Positions 9,750 to 18,791 of a stretch of DNA of 64,000 nucleotides are shown here, one piece after another. The notes under the pieces are model-generated. The model was not told the DNA's origin. It did no database searches and saw nothing but the letters and a program-made list of their open reading frames with translations. Source of the DNA: Quatrionicoccus australiensis. Its GTDB lineage: Bacteria > Pseudomonadota > Gammaproteobacteria > Burkholderiales > Rhodocyclaceae. Location: assembly GCF_020510525.1 (NCBI RefSeq), contig NZ_CP075188.1, forward strand, positions 1,488,001 to 1,552,000. Direction: 5' to 3'. The position numbers were made by a program, and so were the translations under genes. Numbering within the stretch: position 1 is the first letter of the stretch; each line of letters opens with the position of its first letter.

Positions 9750-10895
9750 TTACTGGGCGATGCTCCAGTCGCCGCTCTTGACTTCGAGCATGCGGAAAGC
9801 GGACAGATCGAGGCCCATGTGGTCGGTGGCCGACATGTTCACGATGCCGCCGGTGCCGACGTAGCCCTTGGTGGCTTCGAGGGCGTCGCGGACCTTGGTC
9901 TTGTCGGTGGAATTGGCCCGTTTGATCGCGTCGACCGCCAGCATCAGGCCGTCGTAGGCATGGCCGCCGAAGGTCGAGACATCGGTCTTCCAGCGCGCTT
10001 CAAAAGCCTTGCTGTAGCCGACGGCGACCGGTTTCTGCGGGTCCTTGTCGTTGAGCTTGTTGGCGACGAGCAGGGCGGCAGCCGGCAGGCGGATGCCTTC
10101 TGCGGCCGGGCCGGCGAGCTTGATGAACTCTTCGGAAGCGACACCGTGCGCGTGGTAGAGCGGCAGATTGACGCTCAACTGCTTGAAGTTCTTGGTGGCG
10201 ATCGCCGGCCCCTGGCCGAGACCGAAGATGAACACCGCCTGCACGCCCGGCGTGCCCTTGATCTTGGTCAGCTGCGGGCTCATGTCGGTATCCTTCGGCC
10301 CGTAGGTTTCGTTGGCGACCAGGGTGATGCCGTACTTGGCGGCAACGCCTTCGCTTTCCTTCTTGCCGGAACCGCCGAAACCGCTGGTTTCAGAGAGCAG
10401 GGCGACCTTGCTGATGCCGCGCTTCTTCATGTCCTCGAAGACCTTTTCGGCCGCCATGCGGTCGGTGTGCGGCGTCTTGAACAGCCATTTCTTGACCGGC
10501 TCGACGATGACCACGGCGCCGGCCAGCGAGATAAACGGAATGCCCGCCTTCTCGACCAGCGGTGCGGCCGACATGGTGGCGCCGGTGGTGGTGCCGCCGA
10601 CCAGCACGTCGACCTTGTCGTCCTCGATCAGGCGCTTGGTGAAGCCGTTTGCCTTGCCGGCATCGCTGCCGTCGTCGTAATGGACCAGTTCCAGCGGTCG
10701 ACCGAGTACGCCGCCCTTTTTATTGATGTCCTCGACGTACATCTGCAGGGTTTTCAGTTCCGGATCGCCGAGGAAGGCGGCCGGACCGGTGACGGAAAGG
10801 ACCGAACCGATCTTGATCGGGTCGGCAGCGAAGGCACTGAATGCGCCAAGAATCAGGACGGCGCCGGCAGCAAGCTTTTTGATGCTTTTATTCAT
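9750..10895 (-). CDS. Liv-type ABC transporter substrate-binding protein
   Basis: Periplasmic type I binding protein of 381 aa (branched-chain amino-acid/aryl-acid class). The start at 10895 is fixed by GGAGGAGACAAACCC directly before the ATG and by the signal peptide MNKSIKKLAAGAVLILGAF ending near AFA-AD. The mature start PIKIGSVLSVTGPAAFLGDP is typical of LivK-like proteins. It is embedded in the paa operon, while matching LivH, LivM, LivG and LivF proteins are in the divergent operon from 21060. The transporter was therefore probably recruited for phenylacetate or a related aromatic acid rather than for leucine. That substrate is inferred from context only. Confidence 0.9.
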   Translation of the reverse strand: MNKSIKKLAAGAVLILGAFSAFAADPIKIGSVLSVTGPAAFLGDPELKTLQMYVEDINKKGGVLGRPLELVHYDDGSDAGKANGFTKRLIEDDKVDVLVGGTTTGATMSAAPLVEKAGIPFISLAGAVVIVEPVKKWLFKTPHTDRMAAEKVFEDMKKRGISKVALLSETSGFGGSGKKESEGVAAKYGITLVANETYGPKDTDMSPQLTKIKGTPGVQAVFIFGLGQGPAIATKNFKQLSVNLPLYHAHGVASEEFIKLAGPAAEGIRLPAAALLVANKLNDKDPQKPVAVGYSKAFEARWKTDVSTFGGHAYDGLMLAVDAIKRANSTDKTKVRDALEATKGYVGTGGIVNMSATDHMGLDLSAFRMLEVKSGDWSIAQ

Positions 10896-10981
10896 GGGTT
10901 TGTCTCCTCCACGGGGTGTTGTCGGTACTGCGGTTAAAACGGTTTTGCCCGGTCTACAAGCGTGGACCGGGCGGCGGGACT

Positions 10982-12187
10982 TCAGACGCGCTCGATCACC
11001 ATGGCGATGCCTTGCCCGACCCCGATGCACATCGTGCATAGGGCGTAGCGGCCACCACGGCGCTGGAGTTCATAGGCGGCGGTGGTGACCAGCCGGGCGC
11101 CGCTCATGCCGAGCGGGTGGCCGAGCGCGATCGCACCGCCGTTGGGATTCACATGCGCTGCATCGTCGGCCAGGCCGAGATCGCGCAACACGGCCAGCGC
11201 CTGCGCGGCGAAGGCTTCGTTGAGTTCGATGACGTCCATGTCGGCGAGGCTGAGGCCGGTCTGCGCCAGCACCTTGCGCACCGCGGGGGCGGGGCCGAAA
11301 CCCATGATGCGCGGCGCCACGCCGGCCGTCGCCATGCCGACGACGCGCGCCAGCGGCTTGAGACCATACTGGCCGGCGGCGGCTTCCGAAGCGATCAGCA
11401 GCGCACAGGCACCATCATTGACACCGGACGCATTGCCGGCGGTGACCGTGAGTTCCGGGCCGTTCACGCCCTTGAGCTTGGCGAGCTGTTCCAGCGTCGT
11501 TTCGGGACGCGGATGTTCGTCACGGTTGACCACTTTCGGATCGCCTTTTTTCTGGGCGATGACCACCGGCACCAGCTCGTCGGCGAAACGTCCGGCCGCA
11601 TCGGCGGCGCCCCAGCGCTGCTGCGAGCGAATCGCGAAGGCGTCCTGGTCGGCGCGGCTGATGCCGAACTGCTCGGCGACATTGTCGGCCGTCTGCGGCA
11701 TCGAATGCGTGTCGTAGAGTTTCTTCATCAGCGGGTTGGCGAAGCGCCAGCCGATGGTCGTGTCGTAGATCGCCGCATTGCGCGAGAAGGCGGAGTCCGC
11801 CTTGCCCATCACGAACGGAGCGCGCGACATGCTTTCGACGCCGCCGGCCAGCATCAGCGAAGTTTCGCCGGCCTTGATCGAACGCGCGGCGAGGCCGACC
11901 GCATCCATGCCGGAGCCGCACAGGCGGTTGACCGTCGTGCCCGGCACTTCGATCGGCAGGCCGGCCAACAGGCCGGACATGCGGGCGACGTTGCGGTTGT
12001 CTTCGCCGGCCTGGTTGGCGCAGCCGTAGATGATGTCATCGACGGCCGTCCAGTCGACCTGCGGATTGCGCTCCATCAGCGCCTTGAGCGGAATGGCGCC
12101 GAGGTCGTCGGCACGCACGCCGGACAGCGCGCCGCCGTAGCGGCCGATCGGGGTGCGGATGGCGTCGCAGATAAAGGCTTGAGTCAT
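10982..12187 (-). CDS. paaJ: 3-oxoadipyl-CoA / 3-oxo-5,6-dehydrosuberyl-CoA thiolase (PaaJ/PcaF)
   Basis: Thiolase of 401 aa, the usual PcaF/PaaJ length. The acyl-accepting Cys is in [11 protein letters not shown]; the C-terminal [10 protein letters not shown] and [10 protein letters not shown] motifs carry the catalytic His and second Cys. It cleaves 3-oxoadipyl-CoA to succinyl-CoA and acetyl-CoA at the end of the phenylacetate route, and in that pathway also acts on the ring-opened 3-oxo-dehydrosuberyl-CoA. The start at 12187 gives the family N-terminus [19 protein letters not shown]; open frame further upstream is antisense-like sequence of paaK. It lies 53 bases after paaK. Confidence 0.93.
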   Translation of the reverse strand: MTQAFICDAIRTPIGRYGGALSGVRADDLGAIPLKALMERNPQVDWTAVDDIIYGCANQAGEDNRNVARMSGLLAGLPIEVPGTTVNRLCGSGMDAVGLAARSIKAGETSLMLAGGVESMSRAPFVMGKADSAFSRNAAIYDTTIGWRFANPLMKKLYDTHSMPQTADNVAEQFGISRADQDAFAIRSQQRWGAADAAGRFADELVPVVIAQKKGDPKVVNRDEHPRPETTLEQLAKLKGVNGPELTVTAGNASGVNDGACALLIASEAAAGQYGLKPLARVVGMATAGVAPRIMGFGPAPAVRKVLAQTGLSLADMDVIELNEAFAAQALAVLRDLGLADDAAHVNPNGGAIALGHPLGMSGARLVTTAAYELQRRGGRYALCTMCIGVGQGIAMVIERV

Positions 12188-12240
12188 TTTTTTAGGATCC
12201 AGGATCGAGTTGTCAGGAGCGAGTGGTCGAGCCATCGGCC

Positions 12241-13566
12241 TCAGTCGCGTTTCGGGCGTTCGTCGAGCACGCGCTTGGCCTTGCCGACCTGGGTGCGCGG
12301 GATGGCGTCGAATTCCATGACGGTGATCTTGGTCGACACGCCGATGATGGTCTTGATGCGGTGCTGCAGTTCCTTGCTGATCTGCTGGATCTCGCTCTGC
12401 GGCAGCTTGCCGGACAGCTCGCGCTGGACTTCGCAGCGGACTTCGAGGTTGTCCATGTGACCGTCGCGGGTGACGACGACCTGGTAGTTGCCGGCCAGGC
12501 GCTTGTCGCGCAGGATCTGTTCCTCGATCTGGGTCGGGAAGACGTTCACGCCGCGGATGATCAGCATGTCGTCGGAGCGCCCGGTGATCTTGCCGATGCG
12601 GCGGAAGGAGCGGGCGGTCGGCGGCAGCAGGCGGGTCAGGTCGCGGGTACGGTAGCGGATGACCGGGAAGGCTTCCTTGGTCAGCGAGGTGAACACCAGT
12701 TCGCCTTCCGAACCGTCGGGCAGGACTTCGCCGGTTTCCGGGTCGATGATCTCGGGGTAGAAGTGGTCTTCCCAGATCACCGGGCCGTCCTTGGTTTCGA
12801 TGCATTCGCAGGCGACGCCGGGGCCCATGACTTCGGTCAGGCCGTAGATGTCGATCGCGTCGATGCCGAGCTTACGTTCGATTTCGCTGCGCATGCCTTC
12901 GCCCCAGGGTTCGGCACCGAAGATGCCGACCTTGAGCGAGATTTCGTCCGGCTTGATGCCGAGGCGCTCGAATTCTTCGGCGATCACCAGCGAGTAGGAC
13001 GGCGTCACCATGATGATCTCGGGCTTGAAGTCCATGATCTGCTGCACCTGCTTCTCGGTCTGGCCACCCGACATCGGCACGGCGCAGCAGCCGAGGCGCT
13101 CGACGCCGTAGTGGGCGCCGAGGCCGCCGGTGAACATGCCGTAACCGTAGGCGACATGCACCATGTCACCGGCGCGGCCACCGGCCGCACGGATCGAGCG
13201 GGCGACGACGTCGGCCCAGTTGTTGAGGTCGTTCTGCGTGTAGCCGACCACGACCGACTTGCCGGTCGTGCCGGAAGACGCATGCAGGCGGGCAATCTTG
13301 TTGCGCGGCACGGCGAACAGGCCGAACGGATAGTTGTCGCGCAGGTCGAGCTTGGTCATGAAGGGGAACTTGCCGAGGTCGCTCAGCGTCTTCAGGTCGT
13401 CCGGATGCACGCCCTTTTCCAGGCATTTGCGGCGATACGGCTCGACATTGTCGTAGCTGTGGCGCACCGACCACTTCAGGCGTTCGAGTTGCAGGGCCGA
13501 AATTTCGTCGCGGCTGGCGGTCTCGATAGCGTCGAGTTCGCCGGGCAGGGGTTTCTTGGCGGTCAT
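12241..13566 (-). CDS. paaK: Phenylacetate-CoA ligase
   Basis: Cytoplasmic AMP-forming ligase of 441 aa that activates phenylacetate to phenylacetyl-CoA, the entry step of the pathway. The ATP-binding P-loop is [21 protein letters not shown] and the C-terminal [17 protein letters not shown] region are characteristic of PaaK. The start at 13566 has AGAGGAGACAAAC before the ATG. It sits between paaI and paaJ. The enzyme can also feed anaerobic phenylacetate oxidation, but the neighbours here are all of the aerobic CoA-epoxide route. Confidence 0.95.
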   Translation of the reverse strand: MTAKKPLPGELDAIETASRDEISALQLERLKWSVRHSYDNVEPYRRKCLEKGVHPDDLKTLSDLGKFPFMTKLDLRDNYPFGLFAVPRNKIARLHASSGTTGKSVVVGYTQNDLNNWADVVARSIRAAGGRAGDMVHVAYGYGMFTGGLGAHYGVERLGCCAVPMSGGQTEKQVQQIMDFKPEIIMVTPSYSLVIAEEFERLGIKPDEISLKVGIFGAEPWGEGMRSEIERKLGIDAIDIYGLTEVMGPGVACECIETKDGPVIWEDHFYPEIIDPETGEVLPDGSEGELVFTSLTKEAFPVIRYRTRDLTRLLPPTARSFRRIGKITGRSDDMLIIRGVNVFPTQIEEQILRDKRLAGNYQVVVTRDGHMDNLEVRCEVQRELSGKLPQSEIQQISKELQHRIKTIIGVSTKITVMEFDAIPRTQVGKAKRVLDERPKRD

Positions 13567-13595
13567 GTTTGTCTCCTCTGTTGTTTGCTTGATCA

Positions 13596-13658
13596 TTAGT
13601 TGTTGGCGGCTAGAGCGGTCAGCGGTTTTGCTAACAGCTCTTGCTTCCTAACAACTAA
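13596..13658. repeat. Inverted repeat in the paaI-paaK gap
   Basis: TTAGTTGTT (13596-13604) pairs with AACAACTAA (13650-13658), with an inner GAGC/GCTC pair. The right arm covers the paaI stop codon. It could fold in the mRNA and affect stability or coupling between the two genes; no U-run follows, so it is not a clear terminator. Confidence 0.45.
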
Positions 13659-14119
13659 CTGCTGCTTTCCAGTCCGGCGATCACTTCGCCATTGATGCGA
13701 TAACTCTTGCCGCGGAACAGCGCGACGGTCTTGCCGCCGGCCACGCGCACGCTGATGTCGTAAACGCCGGTACGGCCGGCCGCGGAACGTTCGACAGCCT
13801 CGGCTTCGAGCGTGTCGCCTTCTTTCGCCGGGGCGAGGAAGTCGATATGGCAGGCCGACGCGACGGTGTTTTTGTTGTAGCTGTTGCAGGCATAGGCGAA
13901 GGCGGTATCGGCCAGGCTGAAGATCATGCCGCCGTGGCAGATGTGGTGGCCGTTCACCATGTCGCCGCGCACCGTCATGGTGAGCAGCGCGGCGCCCGGC
14001 TGGACGCGCACGATCTTCATGCCCAGTGCCTGCGCAGCGCGGTCACGGGAAAACATCGCCGTGGCGGTGGCTTCGGCCAGGGCTTGTGCCTCGGCCGGGG
14101 AGTGGTGGTGTTCAGTCAT
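13655..14119 (-). CDS. paaI: Phenylacetate pathway thioesterase PaaI
   Basis: Hotdog-fold acyl-CoA thioesterase of 154 aa. The active-site motif is HICHGGMIFSLADTAFAYA (HGG then AD), as in PaaI. It hydrolyses stalled hydroxyphenylacetyl-CoA or ring-opened CoA intermediates to rescue CoA. Start chosen at 14119: GGAAG lies eight bases upstream and the protein then begins MTEHHHSPAEAQ; the upstream open frame is the end of paaH read in another frame. It overlaps paaH by eight bases, indicating coupled translation. Confidence 0.92.
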   Translation of the reverse strand: MTEHHHSPAEAQALAEATATAMFSRDRAAQALGMKIVRVQPGAALLTMTVRGDMVNGHHICHGGMIFSLADTAFAYACNSYNKNTVASACHIDFLAPAKEGDTLEAEAVERSAAGRTGVYDISVRVAGGKTVALFRGKSYRINGEVIAGLESSS

Positions 14120-15641
14120 GGATGTTTCTTCCGGCAAAGACGGCGCGTTGCAGCAGCGGCGAAATGCGGTAGCGGTCCTCGCCGTAGCAGGTGCCGAGGT
14201 TGGCGAGCACGTCGCAGATGTTGCCGGCGCCGACCGCGTCGGCCCAGGCGAGCGGCCCTTGCGGGTAATTGACGCCGAGGCGCATCGCCGAGTCGGCGGC
14301 GGTTTCGGAGCAAACGCCCTGGTTGACCGCATCGGCCGCTTCGTTGGCGAGCATGGCAACCGTACGCATCACGGCCAGGCCGGGCACGTCGAGAAAGCGC
14401 GAGACGGCAAAGCCGGCGGCCTGCAGCAGGCCGACGGCCGAGTTGATGGCGGCCGGTTCGCACTGTTCGGCGGCAGCAATCGCAATGCGGCTGGCCGTGG
14501 CGTAGTCGAGTGCGAGGTCGATCAATACCGTATTGGCGACGCCGGATTCGGCGGCACATTGCGTCGCGCTGCGTCCGTCGGTGACGTAGAGCGTCGCGAG
14601 CCCGATGTCGGCGATACGGCCGTCCGTTTCCGGCGCGCGCGCAAAGGACAGGCCGCTGTGCGAAAGACGGTCAGCCAGTGCATCCGCAGCGGTCGACTCG
14701 CCAAAAACGGTGATTTTGCCGGCCGGCGTTTGCGCCGCTTCGGTCTGCGCGGCCGGTTTCACGGCGCCGTCGCGGTAATCGTAGAAGCCGCGGCCGCTCT
14801 TCTTGCCGTAGAAGCCGGCATCGACCAGTTCCTGCTGGATCAGCGAGGGCAAAAAGCGCTGGTCGTTGTAGAAGGCGCGCCAGACCGAGTTGGTCACGGC
14901 GAAATTGACGTCGTGGCCGATCATGTCCATCAGCTCGAACGGCCCCATGCGGAAGCCGCCGGCCTCGCGCATCACGGCGTCGATGGTGGCGTAGTCGGCA
15001 GCGCCTTCCTGCGCCAGGCGCAGCGCCTCGGCGTAGTAGGGGCGGGCGACGCGATTGACGATGAAACCGGGCGTCGATTTGGCATGCACCGGCGTCTTGC
15101 CCCAGGCCGCGGCGGTCGCGAACAGGGTGTCGGCGATGGCGCGGTCGGTCGCCAGGCCGGAGACGATTTCAACCAGGGCCATGAGCGGCGCCGGATTGAA
15201 GAAGTGCAGGCCGGCCAGGCGTTCCGGATGCTTGAGCGCGGCCCCGATGGCGGTGACCGAGATCGACGAGGTATTGGTGCCGAAGATGCAGTCGGCGGCG
15301 ACGATGTCCTCAAGCTCGGCGTACAGCTTCTGCTTGGCTTCGAGGTTTTCGACGATGGCTTCGACGACGAGTGCGCAGCCGGCCAGATCGGCGAGGTTTT
15401 CGACCGCTTGCAGGCGCCCGCCGGCAGCCGTAGCCGCCGCAGCGGTCAACCTGCCTTTTTCGGCCATTTTGCCGAACTGGGTGCGGATGCCGTCAACGGC
15501 CTTGGCGGCGGCGCCCGGCCGGTTGTCGAGCAGACGCACGACATGGCCGGCGGCGGCTGCCACCTGGGCGATGCCGGCGCCCATGGCACCGGTGCCGACG
15601 ACGGCTACGATGGCCGGTTGGGGGCTGCCGTATGCGTTCAT
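14112..15641 (-). CDS. paaH: 3-hydroxyacyl-CoA dehydrogenase PaaH
   Basis: NAD-dependent 3-hydroxyadipyl-CoA dehydrogenase, 509 aa. The Rossmann motif is VGTGAMGAGIAQ at the N-terminus; HFFNPAPLMALVEIV is the family signature around the catalytic His. The C-terminus has a second dehydrogenase-type helical domain (LGVNYPQGPLAWAD), as in PaaH/PaaC proteins. Start at 15641 (MNAYGSPQPAIVAVVG) because the fold begins within ten residues; longer upstream frame runs through the palindromic repeat. Confidence 0.93.
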   Translation of the reverse strand: MNAYGSPQPAIVAVVGTGAMGAGIAQVAAAAGHVVRLLDNRPGAAAKAVDGIRTQFGKMAEKGRLTAAAATAAGGRLQAVENLADLAGCALVVEAIVENLEAKQKLYAELEDIVAADCIFGTNTSSISVTAIGAALKHPERLAGLHFFNPAPLMALVEIVSGLATDRAIADTLFATAAAWGKTPVHAKSTPGFIVNRVARPYYAEALRLAQEGAADYATIDAVMREAGGFRMGPFELMDMIGHDVNFAVTNSVWRAFYNDQRFLPSLIQQELVDAGFYGKKSGRGFYDYRDGAVKPAAQTEAAQTPAGKITVFGESTAADALADRLSHSGLSFARAPETDGRIADIGLATLYVTDGRSATQCAAESGVANTVLIDLALDYATASRIAIAAAEQCEPAAINSAVGLLQAAGFAVSRFLDVPGLAVMRTVAMLANEAADAVNQGVCSETAADSAMRLGVNYPQGPLAWADAVGAGNICDVLANLGTCYGEDRYRISPLLQRAVFAGRNIHD

Positions 15642-15684
15642 TTTCCAGCGTGCATTCAATGCCGGATCAGGGGGCGCCTCAGTT

Positions 15685-15790
15685 CCCTCCCCTTCAAGGG
15701 GAGGGGTAGGGTGGGGATGGGTTTGATTTCCTTGCCCTTGGCGGGGAAACCCATCCCCATCCCGGCCTTCCCCTTGAAGGGGAAGGGGAG
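15685..15790. repeat. Composite palindromic intergenic repeat between paaG and paaH
   Basis: The left arm (15685-15724) contains CCTCCCCTTCAAGGGGAGGG then a GGTGGGGATGGGTTT tract. The right arm (15746-15789) contains the complementary AAACCCATCCCCATCC then TTCCCCTTGAAGGGGAAGG. Each end is itself a palindrome, so the RNA could form a cruciform-like double hairpin about 100 bases long. It resembles the REP/BIME-like G/C tract palindromes common between proteobacterial genes. It lies inside an operon, so it may influence mRNA processing or differential expression. Confidence 0.75.
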
Positions 15791-15829
15791 AGTCATCACG
15801 GGGTGTTGGGAGCGGAGCGTGGCTCATGC

Positions 15830-16624
15830 TCATTCCCCGGTGAACTTCGGTACCCGTTTTTCCATGAAGGCGGCGACGCCTTCGGCGTAGTCCGGGCTCC
15901 AGCCCAGCTCGCGCATGTAGCTGCCTTCCAGCGACAGTTGCTGCTCCAGCGTGTGGCCGGGGGCGGCGTGCATCGCCTGGCGGGTGCGCACCAGCGCCTT
16001 GGTCGGCGCCGTGGAAAGTTGCCTGGCCAGGGCGTCGACCGCTGCGGCGAACTCGGCATCTTCGACGCATTGCCAGATCAGGCCCCAGTCGGCGGCCTTT
16101 TCGGCGGGCAGCTTGTCGGCGAGCAGGGCGAGGCCCATGGCGCGCGCCATGCCGACGCGCTGCGGCAGGAACCAGGTGCCGCCGGTGTCCGGAATCAGGC
16201 CGATCTTGGAGAAGGCTTGCAGGAAGGAGGCGGACTTGGTGGCGAGCACCAGGTCGCAGGCCAGCGCGACCGAAGCACCGGCGCCGGCGGCGATGCCGTT
16301 GACCGCCGCGATGGTCGGCACGCGCAGGTTCTGCAGGCGCAGGATCAGCGGCTTGTAATTGGCTTCGACGACATTGCCGATGTCCGGCATCTTGCCGTTG
16401 ATGCTGGCCATGTCCGGATCGGCCAGGTCCTGGCCGGCACAGAAGGCGCGGCCGGCACCGGTCAACACCAGAACGCGGATGTTTTTGTTGGTCTGGACGT
16501 GGTCGAGCGCGTCGCGCAGCTCGGCATGCATGGCGCCGGTGAAGCTGTTCAGCTTGTCCGGGCGGTTCAGGGTCAGGCGGGCGACGCCGGCCTCGACGTC
16601 AAACTTGATGTTTTCGTAGGTCAT
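15830..16624 (-). CDS. paaG: 1,2-epoxyphenylacetyl-CoA isomerase PaaG
   Basis: Crotonase-fold isomerase of 264 aa that turns ring-1,2-epoxyphenylacetyl-CoA into the oxepin-CoA and also moves double bonds during beta-oxidation. PaaG hallmarks are AFCAGQDL and the LIPDTGGTWFLPQRVG segment carrying the acidic residue. The start has GGAG six bases before the ATG. Its presence implies that a ring epoxide is made in the cell, although no paaABCE gene is in the window. Confidence 0.94.
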   Translation of the reverse strand: MTYENIKFDVEAGVARLTLNRPDKLNSFTGAMHAELRDALDHVQTNKNIRVLVLTGAGRAFCAGQDLADPDMASINGKMPDIGNVVEANYKPLILRLQNLRVPTIAAVNGIAAGAGASVALACDLVLATKSASFLQAFSKIGLIPDTGGTWFLPQRVGMARAMGLALLADKLPAEKAADWGLIWQCVEDAEFAAAVDALARQLSTAPTKALVRTRQAMHAAPGHTLEQQLSLEGSYMRELGWSPDYAEGVAAFMEKRVPKFTGE

Positions 16625-16754
16625 TCAATTCTCCAAAACGCGTGCAGAAATCGTCGCGAGCCCGTTCAGGCCGGCCTGAGCAGCGCAGTCGTACGCATGT
16701 ACGGCGAGCAGCGCAGGGCCGGGATGGGCGGGCGCAGTAGATTTATGCATGCGT

Positions 16755-18419
16755 TCAAACGTGGTAGCGGCGCTGGACGACTACGAATCGGTTGGCGACG
16801 AAAGCGGCATCGGCATAGGACGCATTGGCGGCCGGATTGCCGCCGGTGCCGTGGTAGTCGGAATAGGCCGCCGACTGGTTCACGAAGACGCCGCCGGTCA
16901 GGTTGATCGACAGGGCGACCTTGGAACGCATGGTGGCGGCGGTCATCGCGTCGAGTACGTCGGCGCTGGTCGAGTAGATGCCGGCGGTCAGGGCGCCGTG
17001 GGTGGAAATGATGCGTTCGGACAGCGCAATCGCGGCGGCGGTGTCGGCGACCTTGACGATGAAGCTGATCGGGCCGAAGCGCTCTTCCATGTAGGCCTTC
17101 TCGTCGGCGGCATCGCAGGCGAGCAGGACCGGGGTGCGCACTTCCGACTTCGGGAATTCCGGGTTGTCGAGCCTGGTCGAGGCGAGGATGACCTTGCCCA
17201 GCGCGCCGCTGTCGGCTTCATTGATGCGCTTCAGCGTATCGGCCGACTGCACGGCGCCGAGCACGGCGAGGGCAACTTCCGGCTTGGACAGGAAGCCGGA
17301 GACGGCTTTTGCCAGGTCGGCACAGACCTCGTCGTAGCTCTTGTGGCCGTCTTCCGTTTCGATGCCGCCGGCCGGCACGAAGATCGCCTGCGAGGTGGTG
17401 CACATCTGGCCGGAGTAGAGCGACAGCGTGAAGGCCAGGTTGCGCAGCATCGGCTTGTAGGCGTCGGTCGAGTCGATGACGATGTTGTTAACGCCGGCCA
17501 GCTCGGCATAGACGCGGGCCTGGCGGCAGTTGTCGATCAGCCATTGGCCGAAGACGTTGCTGCCGGTGAAGTCGATCGACTTGACGGCCGGATCGGTCAC
17601 CAGCTTTTGCGTCGTGGCGCGGTCGGCAACGCACAGCGTGACCAGGTTGGGATCGATGCCGTTCTCGGCCAGCACGGCGCGGATGGTGCGTACGGTGATC
17701 GCGGCCGGCAGGATGGCGTTGCTGTGCGGCTTGACGATCACGGCATTGCCGGTGGCGAGCGTGGCAAACAGGCCGGGGTAGGTGTTCCAGGTCGGGAAGG
17801 TGCCGCAGCCGACCACAACGCCGACGCCATGGCCGACCAGTTCGAAGTGCTTCTTCATGACCAGCGGCGGGTTCTTGCCCTGCGGCTTTTCCCAGGTCGT
17901 TTCAGTCGGCACGAAGCTTTGTTCGCGGTAGGCGTAGGCCACGGCTTCGAGGCCGCGGTCCTGGGCGTGCGGGGCGCCGGCCTGGAAGGCCATCATCCAG
18001 CCCTGGCCGGTGGTCATCATCACGGCATGGGCGAGTTCAAAGCTCTGCTGGTTAAGGCGCGACAAAATTTCCAGGCAGATGCCGGTGCGGCCGTCGGCGC
18101 CGGCTTTCTGCCAGCCGAACATGGCCTGCTGGCCGGCAGCGATCAGCGCAGCGTGGTCGCAGACGGGATATTGCACATTCAAATCGATGCCGTAGGGCGA
18201 CTGTTCGCCACCGGTCCAGCCGCTCTGGCCGGGCTGGCCGAGTTCGAAGTTCTGACCGAGGTGGGCCTCGAAAGCTTTCTTGCCATCTTCGGCCGCCGTT
18301 TCGCCATAAGTCTTCGGGCTCGGCATCTCGTTATAGGCCGACCAGTAGCCACGGGTGTGAATGGCGTTGAGGGCACCGTCGAGCGTGGCGCGGTGTTTTT
18401 CCAGTAGTTGGGCGGACAT
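16755..18419 (-). CDS. paaN: Phenylacetate degradation aldehyde dehydrogenase PaaN
   Basis: Aldehyde-dehydrogenase-fold protein of 554 aa, PaaN type. The NAD-binding region contains TWNTYPGLFATLATGNAVIVKP, broken here as TWNTYPGLF and ATGNAVIVKPH. The catalytic Cys is in QMCTTSQAIF. The bifunctional PaaZ protein has an extra MaoC hydratase domain; this protein lacks it, so oxepin-CoA ring hydrolysis would need another enzyme. First gene of the minus operon; AAGGAGATATGG precedes the ATG at 18419, and the shared divergent control region lies just upstream. Confidence 0.92.
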   Translation of the reverse strand: MSAQLLEKHRATLDGALNAIHTRGYWSAYNEMPSPKTYGETAAEDGKKAFEAHLGQNFELGQPGQSGWTGGEQSPYGIDLNVQYPVCDHAALIAAGQQAMFGWQKAGADGRTGICLEILSRLNQQSFELAHAVMMTTGQGWMMAFQAGAPHAQDRGLEAVAYAYREQSFVPTETTWEKPQGKNPPLVMKKHFELVGHGVGVVVGCGTFPTWNTYPGLFATLATGNAVIVKPHSNAILPAAITVRTIRAVLAENGIDPNLVTLCVADRATTQKLVTDPAVKSIDFTGSNVFGQWLIDNCRQARVYAELAGVNNIVIDSTDAYKPMLRNLAFTLSLYSGQMCTTSQAIFVPAGGIETEDGHKSYDEVCADLAKAVSGFLSKPEVALAVLGAVQSADTLKRINEADSGALGKVILASTRLDNPEFPKSEVRTPVLLACDAADEKAYMEERFGPISFIVKVADTAAAIALSERIISTHGALTAGIYSTSADVLDAMTAATMRSKVALSINLTGGVFVNQSAAYSDYHGTGGNPAANASYADAAFVANRFVVVQRRYHV

Positions 18420-18482
18420 CCATATCTCCTTGGGGCTTTTTTCTTGGGCAAGTGCGCTGCAGTGCGGCGCGAATCTGGGCGA

Positions 18483-18524
18483 ACGATACGAAGTTGCTCG
18501 CATGTTGTCAATTGTTTGTATCGT
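18483..18524 (-). promoter_or_regulatory. paaN operon promoter with spaced operator (copy A)
   Basis: On the minus strand: -35 TTGACA (18511-18506), a 17-base spacer, then -10 TATCGT (18488-18483). The promoter is bracketed by inverted half-sites CGATAC (18523-18518) and GTATCG (18489-18484) with 28 bases between them. The same arrangement with the same 28-base gap occurs at the divergent promoter. A repressor binding across -35 and -10 is expected; the regulator is not in the window. Confidence 0.65.
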
Positions 18525-18643
18525 AAAAATACCAATTTTTCGTGGTTATGTTTAGTAAAAACGATTTTGACGCAGTGCAAAAAATGAATAAAAACAATGG
18601 CGAAAAATGTTTTGTGCGCAAAATTTTTTGCGAGATTCTGAAA

Positions 18644-18673
18644 TGTAAAATTTGTTCTGAAAAATATTTTACA
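18644..18673. promoter_or_regulatory. Perfect inverted repeat TGTAAAAT-N14-ATTTTACA
   Basis: Eight-base perfect arms at 18644-18651 and 18666-18673 in an A/T-rich stretch. It ends about 20 bases before the -35 of the plus-strand promoter, a usual position for an activator site. The 372-base gap between paaN and the oxygenase gene holds this site, the two promoters and no gene. Confidence 0.45.
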
Positions 18674-18678
18674 CAAAG

Positions 18679-18719
18679 CGATACAAAAAACGTTGACACG
18701 TGGTGTTGGTAAGTATCAT
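18679..18719 (+). promoter_or_regulatory. Oxygenase/liv operon promoter with spaced operator (copy B)
   Basis: -35 TTGACA at 18693-18698. The best -10 candidates are TATCAT (18714-18719, short 15-base spacer) or CATTAT (18717-18722, 18-base spacer). Half-sites CGATAC (18679-18684) and GTATC (18713-18717) enclose exactly 28 bases, as in copy A. Confidence 0.6.
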
Positions 18720-18791
18720 TATTCGATCCACGCCATCCGGGCACCTGGATGACTTACCAACCTGAGACGAAAACCCCGCCAAGGAGGAGAT

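Noticed and set aside
16749-18407. Plus-strand open frame opposite paaN, and similar ones opposite paaJ, paaK and katG
   Set aside because: Mirror frames of strongly conserved genes; no own start signal or family motif.
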